From: Gammaproteobacteria bacterium
Lineage (GTDB): Bacteria; Pseudomonadota; Gammaproteobacteria; Steroidobacterales; Steroidobacteraceae
NCBI GenBank assembly: GCA_021323735.1
Contig: JAJPKM010000030.1
Coordinates: 1-39,185 of the forward strand
DNA: 39,185 nucleotides
Reading direction: 5' to 3'
Every line of letters starts with the position of its first letter. The stretch's first letter is position 1. Positions 14,584-24,254 of this stretch are shown here, piece after piece. The notes under the pieces are model-generated. The model saw only the letters and a program-made list of their open reading frames with translations. It did no database searches and was not told where the DNA came from. The position numbers were made by a program, and so were the translations under genes.

Positions 14584-15912
14584 TCACTTACTCGGATTGA
14601 CCAGTGCCTGATAGGTCAACGCACGCGACAGGCTCTCCACGTCCGGCGTGCCCGGCGAGAGCAGCCAACGCTGGACGATGCCGACAAAGGCGACGTCGTT
14701 GGAAGGGTCGATCCAAAACCAGGTGCCTGCAATGCCATCCCAAAAAAACGTACCCTTGCCGGTGGTACTGCCTAGCTTCAGAGGGTCCTCCAAAATCGCG
14801 AAATCATAGCCAAAGCCCATACCCGGCTGCACTTGATACAGGCCGATGCCGAACTTCCGGGCGCTCTTGACCTCATCGGGGACGTGATTGGTGCGCATGA
14901 GTTCGATCGAACTGGGCGCGACCAGACGCACGCCGTTCAACTCCCCGCCATTCAACACCATCAGCGCGAAGCGCAGATAGTCCCCCGCCGTGGAGTACAG
15001 GCCACCGCCGCCCGACGGCATTCCGGGCGGTTGGCTGATGCCTGGATCCCTCGGCATCGCGGTGGCAGCCGCGGCGTCGCCTTGATAAACGCTTGCAACG
15101 CGATCGAGTTTGTCCGCCGGGACGAAAAACCCGGTGTCCTTCATACCCAAGGGCAGAAAAATCCGCTCACGCAAAAAATCCGGAAACGACTTCCCCGACA
15201 ATTTTTCGACCAGATAGCCCTGGATGTCGACTGAGACGCTATACACCCACCCTTCCCCGGGCTGATAGGCCAGCGGCAATTTGGCGACGCGTTCGATGAA
15301 TTCCTGCAAGCTCGGCGCGCTTAAGGGTTGCGCCTCCTGATACATCTTGTCGACCGGCGTCGCGCCGAACGGGCCGTAAGTAAATCCGGCGGTATGCGAC
15401 ATGAGCTCGCCGATGGTCGGAGCATGTCCGGGCTTGTCCAGCGTCGGCTTACCATCCTTGTCGACCCCTGAATACACCTTCAGATCGCGAAATTCGGGGA
15501 TGTAGCGCGCGATGGGATCGCTGGGTTTCCACTTCCCCTCCTCGTACAGCATCATCATGGCGATGCCCGTGATCGGTTTCGTCATCGAATAGATGCGTAC
15601 GATCGTGTCCTTCTGCATCGGCTTCTGGCTCGCCATGTCGGCATAGCCATAGGTCTTCTCCTCCACGATCTTGCCGTGGCGCGCGAGAACGGTGACCATG
15701 CCGGCAAACTTCTTCGCCTCGACCAGCGACTTCATGGCGCCGTCGAGCCTGCCGAGACGCTCGGCGGAAAACCCAACCGCTTCAGGCTTGGTTTCGGATA
15801 TTTCGCCGCCCGCGGCGGCCGGATGGGTCAGCTTTGCCGGCTGCGCGTTCACTTGGCTCGCCGCTGCGGCCAGCACCAGCGAAGCCGCCCCCAGGAAATT
15901 GCGAAGTAGCAT
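14584..15912 (-). CDS. Exported serine hydrolase, class C beta-lactamase/EstB family
   Basis: ATG 15912 is preceded by GAGGAGG, so I prefer it to the upstream in-frame start at 15963. The 442-residue product starts with a Sec signal (MLLRNFLGAASLVLAAAASQVNA). The nucleophile motif SMTK is at residues 109-112, with Ser109 as nucleophile and Lys112 as base. A Tyr motif WVYSVS follows near 222-227. Length and motifs fit EstB-like esterases and penicillin-binding-protein-like hydrolases of the serine hydrolase family rather than a true AmpC, so ester or peptide hydrolysis in the periplasm is more likely than antibiotic resistance. It is the first gene of the unit that includes the SnoaL-like and lipoprotein genes. 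Confidence 0.9.
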   Translation of the reverse strand: MLLRNFLGAASLVLAAAASQVNAQPAKLTHPAAAGGEISETKPEAVGFSAERLGRLDGAMKSLVEAKKFAGMVTVLARHGKIVEEKTYGYADMASQKPMQKDTIVRIYSMTKPITGIAMMMLYEEGKWKPSDPIARYIPEFRDLKVYSGVDKDGKPTLDKPGHAPTIGELMSHTAGFTYGPFGATPVDKMYQEAQPLSAPSLQEFIERVAKLPLAYQPGEGWVYSVSVDIQGYLVEKLSGKSFPDFLRERIFLPLGMKDTGFFVPADKLDRVASVYQGDAAAATAMPRDPGISQPPGMPSGGGGLYSTAGDYLRFALMVLNGGELNGVRLVAPSSIELMRTNHVPDEVKSARKFGIGLYQVQPGMGFGYDFAILEDPLKLGSTTGKGTFFWDGIAGTWFWIDPSNDVAFVGIVQRWLLSPGTPDVESLSRALTYQALVNPSK

Positions 15913-16183
15913 TTGAATCCTCCTCGACTTCATCGTTCTGTATTGAATGCGGGATGAGGCCATGATGCCATGGCGAATCGCGGGAAGCAGGATATATCAG
16001 CCCGCATGGCTGCGAATCCCGATCGGTGCGCCAGGATGCGCGCATTGGTCTAGAATACCGTCAAGTGCCCGCCGTTCGAGGCCACGAAAACAAACCGCTG
16101 GGATGCTCGAGTTCCAAACACGGCCAAGAGGCTATATTGGAGGCCCGCTTGGCTAGCCATCGTCACTGGGATTTTCTCATAAA

Positions 16184-17410
16184 ATGGATGATAAGTCGGC
16201 TCTCCTAAATCAGCTTCGCATCGATCGCGGGGACCAGTCGATGCCCTCGCGCAACGGGAAGCTTTGGCTGGCGGGCATCGTCGCGGTTCTAGCCTTGGCG
16301 GTCATTGGCGCTTGGGTTTGGTCCCGGCCGGGTACGGTTCGGGTACATGCCGTCCTGGCGCAGCCCATCGCCGGCGGTGCGTCGCAGGGTTCTATCTTGG
16401 ACGCTTCGGGCTATGTGGTCGCGCGCCGTCAGGCCACCGTGGCGTCGAAAATTACCGCGAGGATGGTCGAACTCGACATCGAGGAAGGGGACCATGTCAA
16501 AGCCGGACAAATCATCGCCAAACTCGACGACACCAATATTCGGGCGGCATTGAATCAATCCAGTGCACAGTTGGACTTTGCCAAGGCCTCGCTTGCCGAG
16601 ACAGAGGTGAATCTGGCCAATGCGCTGCGCGACTATGAGCGTCAAAAGAATCTGCTCCAAGGGCATTACGTCAGTCAGGCGGCCGTGGACAACGCGCAGA
16701 CCGCCTATGACGGACTGCGCGCGCAGCTCGCCACTCAGCGCAGCAACGTCGATGTGGTTGCGCAGGGGCTGAAGGTCGCACAACGCAATCTCGACGACAC
16801 CATCGTCCGCGCCCCATTCGAAGGGATAGTAACGGTCAAGGCCGCCCAACCGGGAGAGATGGTCTCACCGATTTCCGCCGGGGGCGGCTTTACGCGGACC
16901 GGCATCGGCACCATCGTGGACATGGACTCGCTGGAATTCCAGGTCGACGTGAACGAGAATTTCATCAACAAGGTGCGCGCCGATCAAAAGGTCAGCGCGA
17001 AGCTCAACGCCTATCCTGATTGGCAGATTCCGGGGCATGTGATTGCGGTGATTCCCACGGCCGATCGCAGCAAGGGCACGGTGACCGTGCGCATCGCCTT
17101 GGATCAGAAGGATCCCCGGGTGCTGCCGGAGATGGGGGTGCGCGTGTCATTTCTCGCCGAAGCCTCTGCGGGTGCGAATGCCGCGCCGGCGGTGGGCGTG
17201 AATGTGCCAACGAGCGCCGTGCAAGCTTCCGGTGATACCGGGGTGGTTTTCATCCTGCGAGGGGATATAGTAGAGCGGCGAGCGGTGCGGCTCGGCGCCA
17301 GCAGCGGCGACAATGCCACCGTTCTGTCCGGGCTGACCGCCGGCGATCGCCTAGCTATAGGTGATCTCACGCAACTGAAGGATGGCGCGAAGGTTCGCGT
17401 CGAACAATAA
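16184..17410 (+). CDS. Membrane-fusion (periplasmic adaptor) protein of a MacAB-like ABC exporter
   Basis: The 408-residue protein has a single N-terminal membrane helix (about residues 28-47). A lipoyl-like half (IEEGDHVKAGQIIAKLDD, about 98-115), a helical hairpin of about 80 residues (120-203), the second lipoyl half (VRAPFEGIVTVKAAQPGEMV) and beta-barrel domains follow, ending in a membrane-proximal domain. This is the HlyD/MacA order. It links inner-membrane permeases to an outer-membrane duct. The ATPase gene begins 13 bases after its stop and two permease genes follow, which fixes the role as part of one ABC export system. No outer-membrane TolC-type gene is present in the cluster. Confidence 0.93.
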   Translation: MDDKSALLNQLRIDRGDQSMPSRNGKLWLAGIVAVLALAVIGAWVWSRPGTVRVHAVLAQPIAGGASQGSILDASGYVVARRQATVASKITARMVELDIEEGDHVKAGQIIAKLDDTNIRAALNQSSAQLDFAKASLAETEVNLANALRDYERQKNLLQGHYVSQAAVDNAQTAYDGLRAQLATQRSNVDVVAQGLKVAQRNLDDTIVRAPFEGIVTVKAAQPGEMVSPISAGGGFTRTGIGTIVDMDSLEFQVDVNENFINKVRADQKVSAKLNAYPDWQIPGHVIAVIPTADRSKGTVTVRIALDQKDPRVLPEMGVRVSFLAEASAGANAAPAVGVNVPTSAVQASGDTGVVFILRGDIVERRAVRLGASSGDNATVLSGLTAGDRLAIGDLTQLKDGAKVRVEQ

Positions 17411-17423
17411 TGAGATCGACATC

Positions 17424-18116
17424 ATGAGCGAAGCCATCGTATCCCTGCGCAATATCGACAAACGCTATGTCCGTGGCAAGCAAAGCGTCGATGTGTTGCA
17501 GGGACTCAACTTGGACATCCCCAAGGGAGACTTCGTCGCGCTCATGGGACCCAGCGGTTCCGGAAAAACCACTCTGTTGAATCTCATCGGCGGCCTGGAT
17601 ACACCAACTGCGGGTGAAATCACGGTGGCCGGCCAACGTCTCGACAAACTTTCCAGCGGCGGATTGTCGCACTGGCGAGCCAACCACGTCGGCTTCGTAT
17701 TCCAATTCTATAACTTGATGCCCATGCTCACGGCCCAGCGCAATGTGGAGCTGCCCTTGCTGTTGACGAAACTTTCCGCCGACAAGCGCAAGGCAAACGC
17801 CATGGCGGCCTTGACCTTGGTGGGCATTGCCGATCGCGCCAGACACAAACCGAACGAGCTATCCGGCGGACAGGCGCAACGTGTGGCGATCGCGCGTGCC
17901 CTGGTGGCCGATCCCATGCTCTTGGTATGCGACGAACCGACCGGGGACCTCGACAGAAAGTCCGCCGACGAGGTCTTGCATCTCTTACAGATCCTGAATC
18001 GACAGCATGGCAAGAGTATCGTCATGGTGACCCATGACCCCAAGGCAGCCGAATTCGCCAGCCGGCAACTGCACATGGATAAGGGATCACTGTTGGAAGC
18101 CGGGGCCCCGGCGTAG
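17424..18116 (+). CDS. ABC transporter ATP-binding protein (MacB/LolD type)
   Basis: The start at ATG 17424 gives a 230-residue ATPase. An earlier in-frame start at 17382 would lie inside the adaptor gene. Motifs are complete: Walker A GPSGSGKT (42-49), Q-loop Gln94 in FVFQFYNL, signature LSGGQ (146-150), Walker B LLVCDEP with Glu171, and switch His204 in VTHD. The sequence is typical of ATPases that drive FtsX-fold mechanotransmission permeases. It lies between the adaptor gene (13-base gap) and the first permease (11-base gap), so it should serve both permeases. Confidence 0.95.
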   Translation: MSEAIVSLRNIDKRYVRGKQSVDVLQGLNLDIPKGDFVALMGPSGSGKTTLLNLIGGLDTPTAGEITVAGQRLDKLSSGGLSHWRANHVGFVFQFYNLMPMLTAQRNVELPLLLTKLSADKRKANAMAALTLVGIADRARHKPNELSGGQAQRVAIARALVADPMLLVCDEPTGDLDRKSADEVLHLLQILNRQHGKSIVMVTHDPKAAEFASRQLHMDKGSLLEAGAPA

Positions 18117-18127
18117 CCGCGGAAACG

Positions 18128-19291
18128 ATGAAGTACTTTCCGCTCATTTGGGCTACGTTATGGCGCAAGAAGACCCGGACGCTATTCACGCTGCTGTCCG
18201 TGGTCGTCGCATTTCTGTTGTTTGGAATGCTGGAGACGGTGAACTACGCGTTTTCCCATCCGGGCGCCGGCAGCGCCGGCGCGGACAAGGTCATCACCAC
18301 CAACAAGTACTCCATCGTCCTGTCCCTGCCCTTTGCGGACCTGCAGGAGATCCGCTCCGTACCGGGAGTCACCGACGCTACTTGGCTGACCTGGCTTGGC
18401 GCCTACTATCAGGAGCAGAAAAACTTCGTGTTCGCGCTGCCCATCGATACCGAAAGCTATTTCAACGTGCACCAGCACGAACTCACCGTCAGCGATGCGC
18501 ACATGAAGGCCTACCGCAGCACCCGCAGCGGTGCACTGGTGAATGTGGCGCTGATGAAGAAATTCGGTTGGAAGGTCGGGGACAAGCTGCCCATTCACTC
18601 AACCATCTGGACGCAGAAGAACGGCTCACTCGACTGGACCTTCGACATCGTCGGCACATTCGACGTGACGGACCCCAAGCAGGCCAATGCCCAGGCTTTC
18701 ACCGTATTTTTTCATTACGATCTGTTCGACGAGGGGCGTAGCTTCGGCAAAGGCACCGTGGGCTGGATCGAGGCGCGGATCGACAACCCGGCGAATGCCG
18801 CCGCGATTGCCGGCAAAATCGACGCTTTGTTCGCGAATTCGCCGAACGAGACGAAGACGCAGCCGGCAAACGATTTCGCCATGACCTTCCTCAAGCAAGT
18901 CGGCGACATCGGCTTCGTGCTGCGGGCCATATTGGGCGCGGTATTCTTCACGTTGTTGTTCTTGACGGGCAACACCATGATGCAGTCGGTGCGGGAACGC
19001 ATCCCGGAACTTGCGGTACTGAAGACCCTGGGCTTCACCGACGGCCAGGTATTGGCCTTGGTGATTGCCGAGTCCCTACTGCTATGTCTGTTCGCAGCCC
19101 TCATCGGCCTCGGGTTGAGCTATGCAACGTTGCCGATCATTGGCCAGGCCCTGCAGGGCGTGCAACTTGACCCCGTGGCCCTCATTCCGGGATTGGGTGC
19201 CGCCGTGCTGCTGGCGCTGATCGTCGGTTTGCCGCCGGCGTTGCGCGCGATGCGGCTCAACATCGTCGATGCGCTGTCGGGCATGCATTGA
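18128..19291 (+). CDS. FtsX-fold ABC permease, first subunit
   Basis: The 387-residue protein has one N-terminal membrane helix (about residues 18-40), a large periplasmic domain of about 220 residues, and three C-terminal helices. Near the third-last helix it carries RERIPELAVLKTLGFTDGQV, the cytoplasmic coupling segment typical of FtsX/MacB permeases. It follows the ATPase gene by 11 bases, with GGAAACG as a plausible ribosome site. The periplasmic domain is MacB_PCD-like and presumably docks the adaptor or the substrate. With the next gene it probably forms a heterodimer, in contrast to homodimeric MacB. Confidence 0.93.
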   Translation: MKYFPLIWATLWRKKTRTLFTLLSVVVAFLLFGMLETVNYAFSHPGAGSAGADKVITTNKYSIVLSLPFADLQEIRSVPGVTDATWLTWLGAYYQEQKNFVFALPIDTESYFNVHQHELTVSDAHMKAYRSTRSGALVNVALMKKFGWKVGDKLPIHSTIWTQKNGSLDWTFDIVGTFDVTDPKQANAQAFTVFFHYDLFDEGRSFGKGTVGWIEARIDNPANAAAIAGKIDALFANSPNETKTQPANDFAMTFLKQVGDIGFVLRAILGAVFFTLLFLTGNTMMQSVRERIPELAVLKTLGFTDGQVLALVIAESLLLCLFAALIGLGLSYATLPIIGQALQGVQLDPVALIPGLGAAVLLALIVGLPPALRAMRLNIVDALSGMH

Positions 19292-19313
19292 ACCGACACC
19301 CGAAGGAACCTAC

Positions 19314-20492
19314 GTGCTCAAACAGCTGATCGCCGTCATCTCGATGAGTCTTCAAACCCTGCCGCAACGGCTGGGCGCCTCCAGCGTCATCGTCATCGGC
19401 ATTGCCGGTGTGGTCGCCGTACTGGTGTCGGTGTTGGCGATGGGCGCCGGCTTTAAGCATACCCTGGCGGACAGCGGCCGCGCCGATCGCGTGATCATCT
19501 TGCGCGGCGGGTCCGATGCCGAGTTGAGCAGCAGTGTGACCCGTACCGATATCGCCACCATCAGCAATGCGCCGGGACTCGCCAAGGACGCCGACGGCAA
19601 AGCTCTGCTGTCGAACGAACTGGTCACCGTCGTGAATGTACCGAAGTTCGATACCGGAACCGACGCCAATGTGACGATGCGGGGTGTGGGCCTGAAGCTC
19701 ACCGAGGTTCGCCCGGAATTGAAGATCGTGAGCGGAAGGATGTTTCGTCCGGCGGTGCGTGAATTGATCGCCGGGATCGGCGCCGCCAAACAGTTTCGCG
19801 GCCTTACCGTCGGCAGCGTGCTGCGCCTGCGCAGCGTGGACTGGACCGTAACCGGCATATTTTCCAGCAACGGCGACGTGCATGAGTCGGAACTGATGGC
19901 CGATGTCGACACCGTAGGCTCTTCCATCGAACGTACGGGGTATAGCTCGGCCGTGGGGTTGTTGTCGAGCGCGACGGCGTTCACGGCCTTCAAGGATTCT
20001 CTGACCAGCGACCCCACGCTCACCGTCGATGTGCAGCGCGAGCAGGAGTACTACGCCAAGCAATCCGAGGGATTGACCAAGACCATCAACATCGTCGGTA
20101 CCACGGTCGCCGTCATCATGGCTATCGGTGCCATGTTCGGGGCGCTCAATACCATGTATTCGGCCGTGGCGGCCCGTGGCTTGGAAATCGCCACCTTGCG
20201 CGCCATCGGTTTCGGCGCATTCCCGGTGCTCCTTGGGGTAATGATCGAGTCATTGCTTCTGTCCCTGCTGGGCGGGGCGATCGGCGCTTCACTGGCCTGG
20301 CTGTTCTTCAATGGTCATACCGTGAGCACGCTGGGCGCAGCATTCGCGCAAGTTGTTTTCCAGCTGACCGTCACCCGCTCGTTGCTCATTACCGGCATTG
20401 TCTGGGCATGCATCATCGGCCTGCTGGGCGGCTTCTTTCCCGCGCTGCGCGCGGCTCGGCTGCCCGTTGCCGAGGCTTTGCGCGCGGGCTAA
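19314..20492 (+). CDS. FtsX-fold ABC permease, second subunit
   Basis: I choose GTG 19314, preceded by GAAGGAA, over an earlier in-frame start at 19269 that would overlap the first permease. The 392-residue product repeats the FtsX layout: N-terminal helix (SSVIVIGIAGVVAVLVSVLA), periplasmic domain, then three helices, with the coupling segment AARGLEIATLRAIGFGAFPV. It is related to, but clearly different from, the first permease, which supports a heterodimer. The sequence ends with the typical LPVAEALRAG tail. The exported substrate is unknown; peptides, lipids or lipoproteins are all possible for this family. Confidence 0.93.
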   Translation: MLKQLIAVISMSLQTLPQRLGASSVIVIGIAGVVAVLVSVLAMGAGFKHTLADSGRADRVIILRGGSDAELSSSVTRTDIATISNAPGLAKDADGKALLSNELVTVVNVPKFDTGTDANVTMRGVGLKLTEVRPELKIVSGRMFRPAVRELIAGIGAAKQFRGLTVGSVLRLRSVDWTVTGIFSSNGDVHESELMADVDTVGSSIERTGYSSAVGLLSSATAFTAFKDSLTSDPTLTVDVQREQEYYAKQSEGLTKTINIVGTTVAVIMAIGAMFGALNTMYSAVAARGLEIATLRAIGFGAFPVLLGVMIESLLLSLLGGAIGASLAWLFFNGHTVSTLGAAFAQVVFQLTVTRSLLITGIVWACIIGLLGGFFPALRAARLPVAEALRAG

Positions 20493-20624
20493 CCCTACCC
20501 TGCTATCCATTTATGAACGATCGGCTCGTCCCGGCACGTAGGTACTACTAACCGGGCCGCCGCTTAGCCAGATACCCAACCTTGGATTAGAATCGGTGGG
20601 AAATCCCCTCTACCGGAGAAAGCC

Positions 20625-21398
20625 ATGCTGAAATCCATTCCTGCCACCGACACCGGCGCCCGCTACTCCCCAGAGGAATGGGCCATTCGCGTCGACTTGG
20701 CCGCCGCCTATCGATTGGTCGCGCACTTTCACTGGGACGACCTGGTGTTCACCCACATTACCGCCCGCGTACCGGGACCTGAGCATCATTTCCTGATCAA
20801 CCCCTACGGCATGATGTTCGACGAGATCACCGCCTCGAGCCTGGTGAAAATAGACTTGCAGGGCAATAAGGTGGGCGACAGCCCCTGGCCGATAAATCCG
20901 GCCGGATTCACCATCCACAGTGCCATCCATGCGGCCCGCCACGACGTCGAATGCGTTCTGCACACGCACACCTTGAATGGCGTCGCGGTATCCGCGCAGA
21001 AGAACGGCGTGCTGCCGCTCTCGCAGCAGTCCATCTTCGTGCTGGGCAATCTTGCCTACCACGACTACGAAGGGGTGGCCCTGCGCGACGATGAGAAGCC
21101 GCGCCTGGTCGCCGACATGGGGAAGAAGAATTTCATGATGCTGCGCAATCACGGCCTGCTGACCGTGGGCCGAAGTGTCGCCGAAGCCTTTCAGCTCATG
21201 TACACCTTCGAGGCCACCTGTGCCATTCAGATACGGGCTCAGGCCGGCGGCGGAGCATTGATTCCGGTCCGGCAGGACATCATCGATACGGCGATGGAAC
21301 AGGCACGCATGGTGTCGAACAACCAGGGACCGCACCTGCTCGTCTGGCCGGGCTTGCTGCGCCGCCTCGACCGCATCGATTCATCGTACCGCAACTAG
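20625..21398 (+). CDS. Class II aldolase/adducin family protein
   Basis: The 257-residue protein starts behind GGAG about 8 bases upstream of ATG 20625. It contains the full class II aldolase/adducin domain. The zinc-binding pair H113 and H115 (VLHTHT) and H176 in LRNHGLLT are visible, as is the N-terminal FTHITARVP stretch. Family members include fuculose and ribulose phosphate aldolases or epimerases and many uncharacterised bacterial proteins. The form here matches the last group, so a specific sugar substrate is not justified. It stands alone between the ABC exporter and the convergent TonB receptor gene. Confidence 0.88.
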   Translation: MLKSIPATDTGARYSPEEWAIRVDLAAAYRLVAHFHWDDLVFTHITARVPGPEHHFLINPYGMMFDEITASSLVKIDLQGNKVGDSPWPINPAGFTIHSAIHAARHDVECVLHTHTLNGVAVSAQKNGVLPLSQQSIFVLGNLAYHDYEGVALRDDEKPRLVADMGKKNFMMLRNHGLLTVGRSVAEAFQLMYTFEATCAIQIRAQAGGGALIPVRQDIIDTAMEQARMVSNNQGPHLLVWPGLLRRLDRIDSSYRN

Positions 21399-21443
21399 TC
21401 TCGGACGAACTCCCAGCCAGCTACACGATCCGCCGAGAAAACT

Positions 21444-21464
21444 AGGGCCCGCTGAACGGGCCCT
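21444..21464 (-). terminator. Rho-independent terminator of the TonB receptor gene
   Basis: AGGGCCCG-CTGAA-CGGGCCCT forms a perfect 8-bp GC-rich stem with a 5-base loop. Read on the minus strand it lies 36 bases beyond the receptor stop and is followed by AGTTTTCTC, a short T-run as expected. Read on the plus strand it lacks a T-run, so any effect on the convergent aldolase transcript is weaker. Confidence 0.75.
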
Positions 21465-21500
21465 GAGTGGGAACAAATCGCGGCGTTCACGCCGTTCGTC

Positions 21501-24254
21501 TTACTTCAATCGATACTGAATTTCGATGCCGTAGGTGCGCGGCGGCGTCAGCTCGTACGCCGACGAGTAATTGGGGAAGCCCGCTTCCGGTGAATTCACT
21601 CTCTGTGCACCTACGTTGCTGTAGCCCAGCTTGTTCTGCAGGTTCTTGCCATAGATGAAAATGGTGTAGCGATCCGATGCGTCGTTCCAAGACAAGCGCG
21701 AATCGATCTGGCCATAGGCCGGCGCCAGGTAGTATGGCTGATTGAAGATGCTGTCGTAGGTCTTGGCCTTCCAGATGTAGCTGGTCGAGAAGTTCAAGGA
21801 CCCGGGCGTAAAATGCCAGGTGTAATTGCCATTCGTTGCAACCTTGTGCCGGGGCGCTTGCGGTACGGTTTGGCCCTTGACGTCTACGAACCCACCACAC
21901 TGTTGCGCAGTCATGGTCTTCGGACACTGGGCGGCAGCTATTACTGGCAGAACAGGGTTCTGGACGGTGAAATCCGAGCGAATCGTCGCTTCCAAATACG
22001 AGTAGTCGAGCAAGAACTGTAGGTTGGCAATCGGCTGCCAGATCGACTCGAACTCCGCGCCGAAGGTAATCACCTTGGGGATGTTCACGATGGAGGTAAA
22101 CGCAGGTCCGCCACCCGCGGGCAGCACATCCAGTGGATCCTGCAGGTTCTTGTAGTCGTACAGGAAAAGCGCGCCGTTGATCTGGAGGGTCTTGTTGAAA
22201 ACCTCCTTGCCGCCTACTTCAAAGGAGTCAACATGCTCGGGATCCGACTCGGGTGCGGCAGTGATGGTGCCGGCGTTGAAGCCGCCGGACTTGTAGCCGC
22301 GCGTATACTTCAAATAACCCAGCGTGTTGTCGTTGGGCGTCCACTCCAACCCCGCCGTTCCGGTCACTGCATCCCAATGATCCGACAATCCGCGCTGCCA
22401 CAACCCGTTGGGGTTGAGAGTCGGCGCACTGGTGACGCCGCGGTACTTGCAGCCTGCAGCCGTCGCCAAGCAGGCAATGCCGCCAGCTGCGGTGGTGATG
22501 TCGTTGACGGGCGTGAAGGCGCCAAACAAGGCCGGGCCGGTCAGCAGGTACTGGGGTAAGGGCGGAGCACCGGGAGCGTAGCCGCTCAAGCCGAGACATT
22601 TCGGCAACCCCAAGCACAGTTCCCGATACGACTCGACGCCGCCCAGCTTGTCGTAGGTAAAGCGTGCGCCGGTGGTGAGTTTCCAGGTCGGCAGAAACTT
22701 CCAGTCCGTCTGGCCGAATGCAGCGTACGAATTGCCCTTCATAGCAGCTTCTTGATCGTAGATAAGGTTGCCCGGATTGGCAGCGGCGAGAGTGGGCAGC
22801 TTTCCAGCTGCCAAATTAACCGGCGTCTGCAGACAACCGGCATTGGGCCCGAGAACCGGCGCGACGATGGTCAAGCACCCCTTGTCGGCGTTGCCTTGGG
22901 CCGGTTCTGCGATGGTGATCGGCTGGTCCCAGGTCTCGTGATACTGGAAAAGGCCCACGATCCATTGCAGGGAAGAATCACTGTGCGACGTGAGGTTCAA
23001 TTCATTGCTGTAGTAGCTCTCGTTCTGCACATAGTGAAACTGAGGTGTTGGGTACACCGTCAGCGGCGGACAGTCGACGCCATTGCACTGCCGGCTCCCC
23101 GGAATGACTGGGTAGACATATGAGGTGATATCCGCGCCGTTATAGCGCTGTGTCAAATTGTCGTCTTGGTTCAGATTGTAGTAATAGGTGGTGTAGCCGC
23201 CGATGTACTTGAGGTCCGACGCCCACGGGGTGTGCCAGGTCAATTGCGGCGTTACCTGATAGGTTCTGCTCAAGGTGGCGTTGCTGGGCACATCGCTGAC
23301 GCTGATATTGTGCAGATTCGTGATACCGGGATTCGTGGTCAGCGCATTGGCAGGTGTAACCCCTGTGCCACTTGCGAGACCAAAGCCGGGAGTCGGCGTG
23401 AGACTGAAGGTTCCATAGGGAGCGTACTCATAGCTTCCTCCGGTGTTGCCGTAGAAGTAGCTCTGGTTGTAGCCCAGTTGATCGGCCTTCAGCCAGAATT
23501 CGACATCCGGCGTGATGTCCCACTCCAATTGGGCTTCCCAATAGAAGAAGTTGCCATTGCCGCCGGTGGTGGTGCCGTTGGCGAGGTTGTTGTAGTAGCC
23601 CTCGGTCTGATCGTTCTTGTAGCCGGCGAATTTGAATCGCATGGTGTCGCTGATGGGCCCGGAGAGAGCGCCTTCGAAATTATGCACTCCAAAGTTGCCC
23701 ACGTTGACTCGCACCTCGGCTTCCCAATCCCGGGTCGGTCGTTTCGAAATGGCATCGATCGTGCCGCCGATGGAGTTGCGGCCGTACAAGGTTCCCTGGG
23801 GTCCGCGCAGAACTTCCACCCGATCCTGGAACATCGAGTCGCCTGAGACGGCGACCACGCTGTAGCCATAGACGCCGTCGGCATAGGTGGCGACACCCGG
23901 CTGCGTCGCGAGAATATTGGTTTCGCGGCCGATGCCGCGGATGAAGGCGCGGTCCAAACCCGTGGAATAGGCGAGGCCCGGCGTGAAGTCGGTGATGTCC
24001 TGAATGGACTCGATGCCGATCAGGTCGCGGGCCTTCGAGGTGTAGGCCGATATGGCGACGGGTACCGTCTCCAGGCTTTCGCTGCGCTTCTCCGCGGTGA
24101 CGACGATTTCCGCGATTGAATTGTCGTCACTCGCCGCCGCGGCAGCGGCGGCAGGCGCCGGTGCAGGTGCCGGCGCGGGTTCAGCCAAGGCACTTAGTGA
24201 GAATGCCACGGACACGGCGCTTGAAAGCAACAGCGCCACTGTTCTTGTCGTCAT
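21501..24254 (-). CDS. TonB-dependent outer-membrane receptor
   Basis: The 917-residue protein has a Sec signal (to about residue 24) followed by an unusual Ala/Pro-rich stretch (PAPAPAPAPAAAAAAA). IAEIVVTAEKRSESLETVPVAISAY then serves as TonB-box region and plug start. Plug motifs include FIRGIGRE and VEVLRGPQGTLYGRNSIGGTI. The remainder is the 22-strand barrel, ending in PPRTYGIEIQYRLK with an aromatic-rich last strand. Receptors of this subgroup in Steroidobacter- and sphingomonad-like bacteria take up varied organic ligands, not only siderophores, so the ligand is open. A ribosome site GGGGAG precedes the ATG. The gene lies 557 bases downstream of the dipeptidase gene on the same strand. 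Confidence 0.95.
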   Translation of the reverse strand: MTTRTVALLLSSAVSVAFSLSALAEPAPAPAPAPAAAAAAASDDNSIAEIVVTAEKRSESLETVPVAISAYTSKARDLIGIESIQDITDFTPGLAYSTGLDRAFIRGIGRETNILATQPGVATYADGVYGYSVVAVSGDSMFQDRVEVLRGPQGTLYGRNSIGGTIDAISKRPTRDWEAEVRVNVGNFGVHNFEGALSGPISDTMRFKFAGYKNDQTEGYYNNLANGTTTGGNGNFFYWEAQLEWDITPDVEFWLKADQLGYNQSYFYGNTGGSYEYAPYGTFSLTPTPGFGLASGTGVTPANALTTNPGITNLHNISVSDVPSNATLSRTYQVTPQLTWHTPWASDLKYIGGYTTYYYNLNQDDNLTQRYNGADITSYVYPVIPGSRQCNGVDCPPLTVYPTPQFHYVQNESYYSNELNLTSHSDSSLQWIVGLFQYHETWDQPITIAEPAQGNADKGCLTIVAPVLGPNAGCLQTPVNLAAGKLPTLAAANPGNLIYDQEAAMKGNSYAAFGQTDWKFLPTWKLTTGARFTYDKLGGVESYRELCLGLPKCLGLSGYAPGAPPLPQYLLTGPALFGAFTPVNDITTAAGGIACLATAAGCKYRGVTSAPTLNPNGLWQRGLSDHWDAVTGTAGLEWTPNDNTLGYLKYTRGYKSGGFNAGTITAAPESDPEHVDSFEVGGKEVFNKTLQINGALFLYDYKNLQDPLDVLPAGGGPAFTSIVNIPKVITFGAEFESIWQPIANLQFLLDYSYLEATIRSDFTVQNPVLPVIAAAQCPKTMTAQQCGGFVDVKGQTVPQAPRHKVATNGNYTWHFTPGSLNFSTSYIWKAKTYDSIFNQPYYLAPAYGQIDSRLSWNDASDRYTIFIYGKNLQNKLGYSNVGAQRVNSPEAGFPNYSSAYELTPPRTYGIEIQYRLK

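Noticed and set aside
14584-15912. Antibiotic-resistance class C beta-lactamase
   Set aside because: The SxxK motif and fold match, but the length and the WVYSVS motif fit EstB-like esterases or peptidases. AmpC-specific features are not seen.
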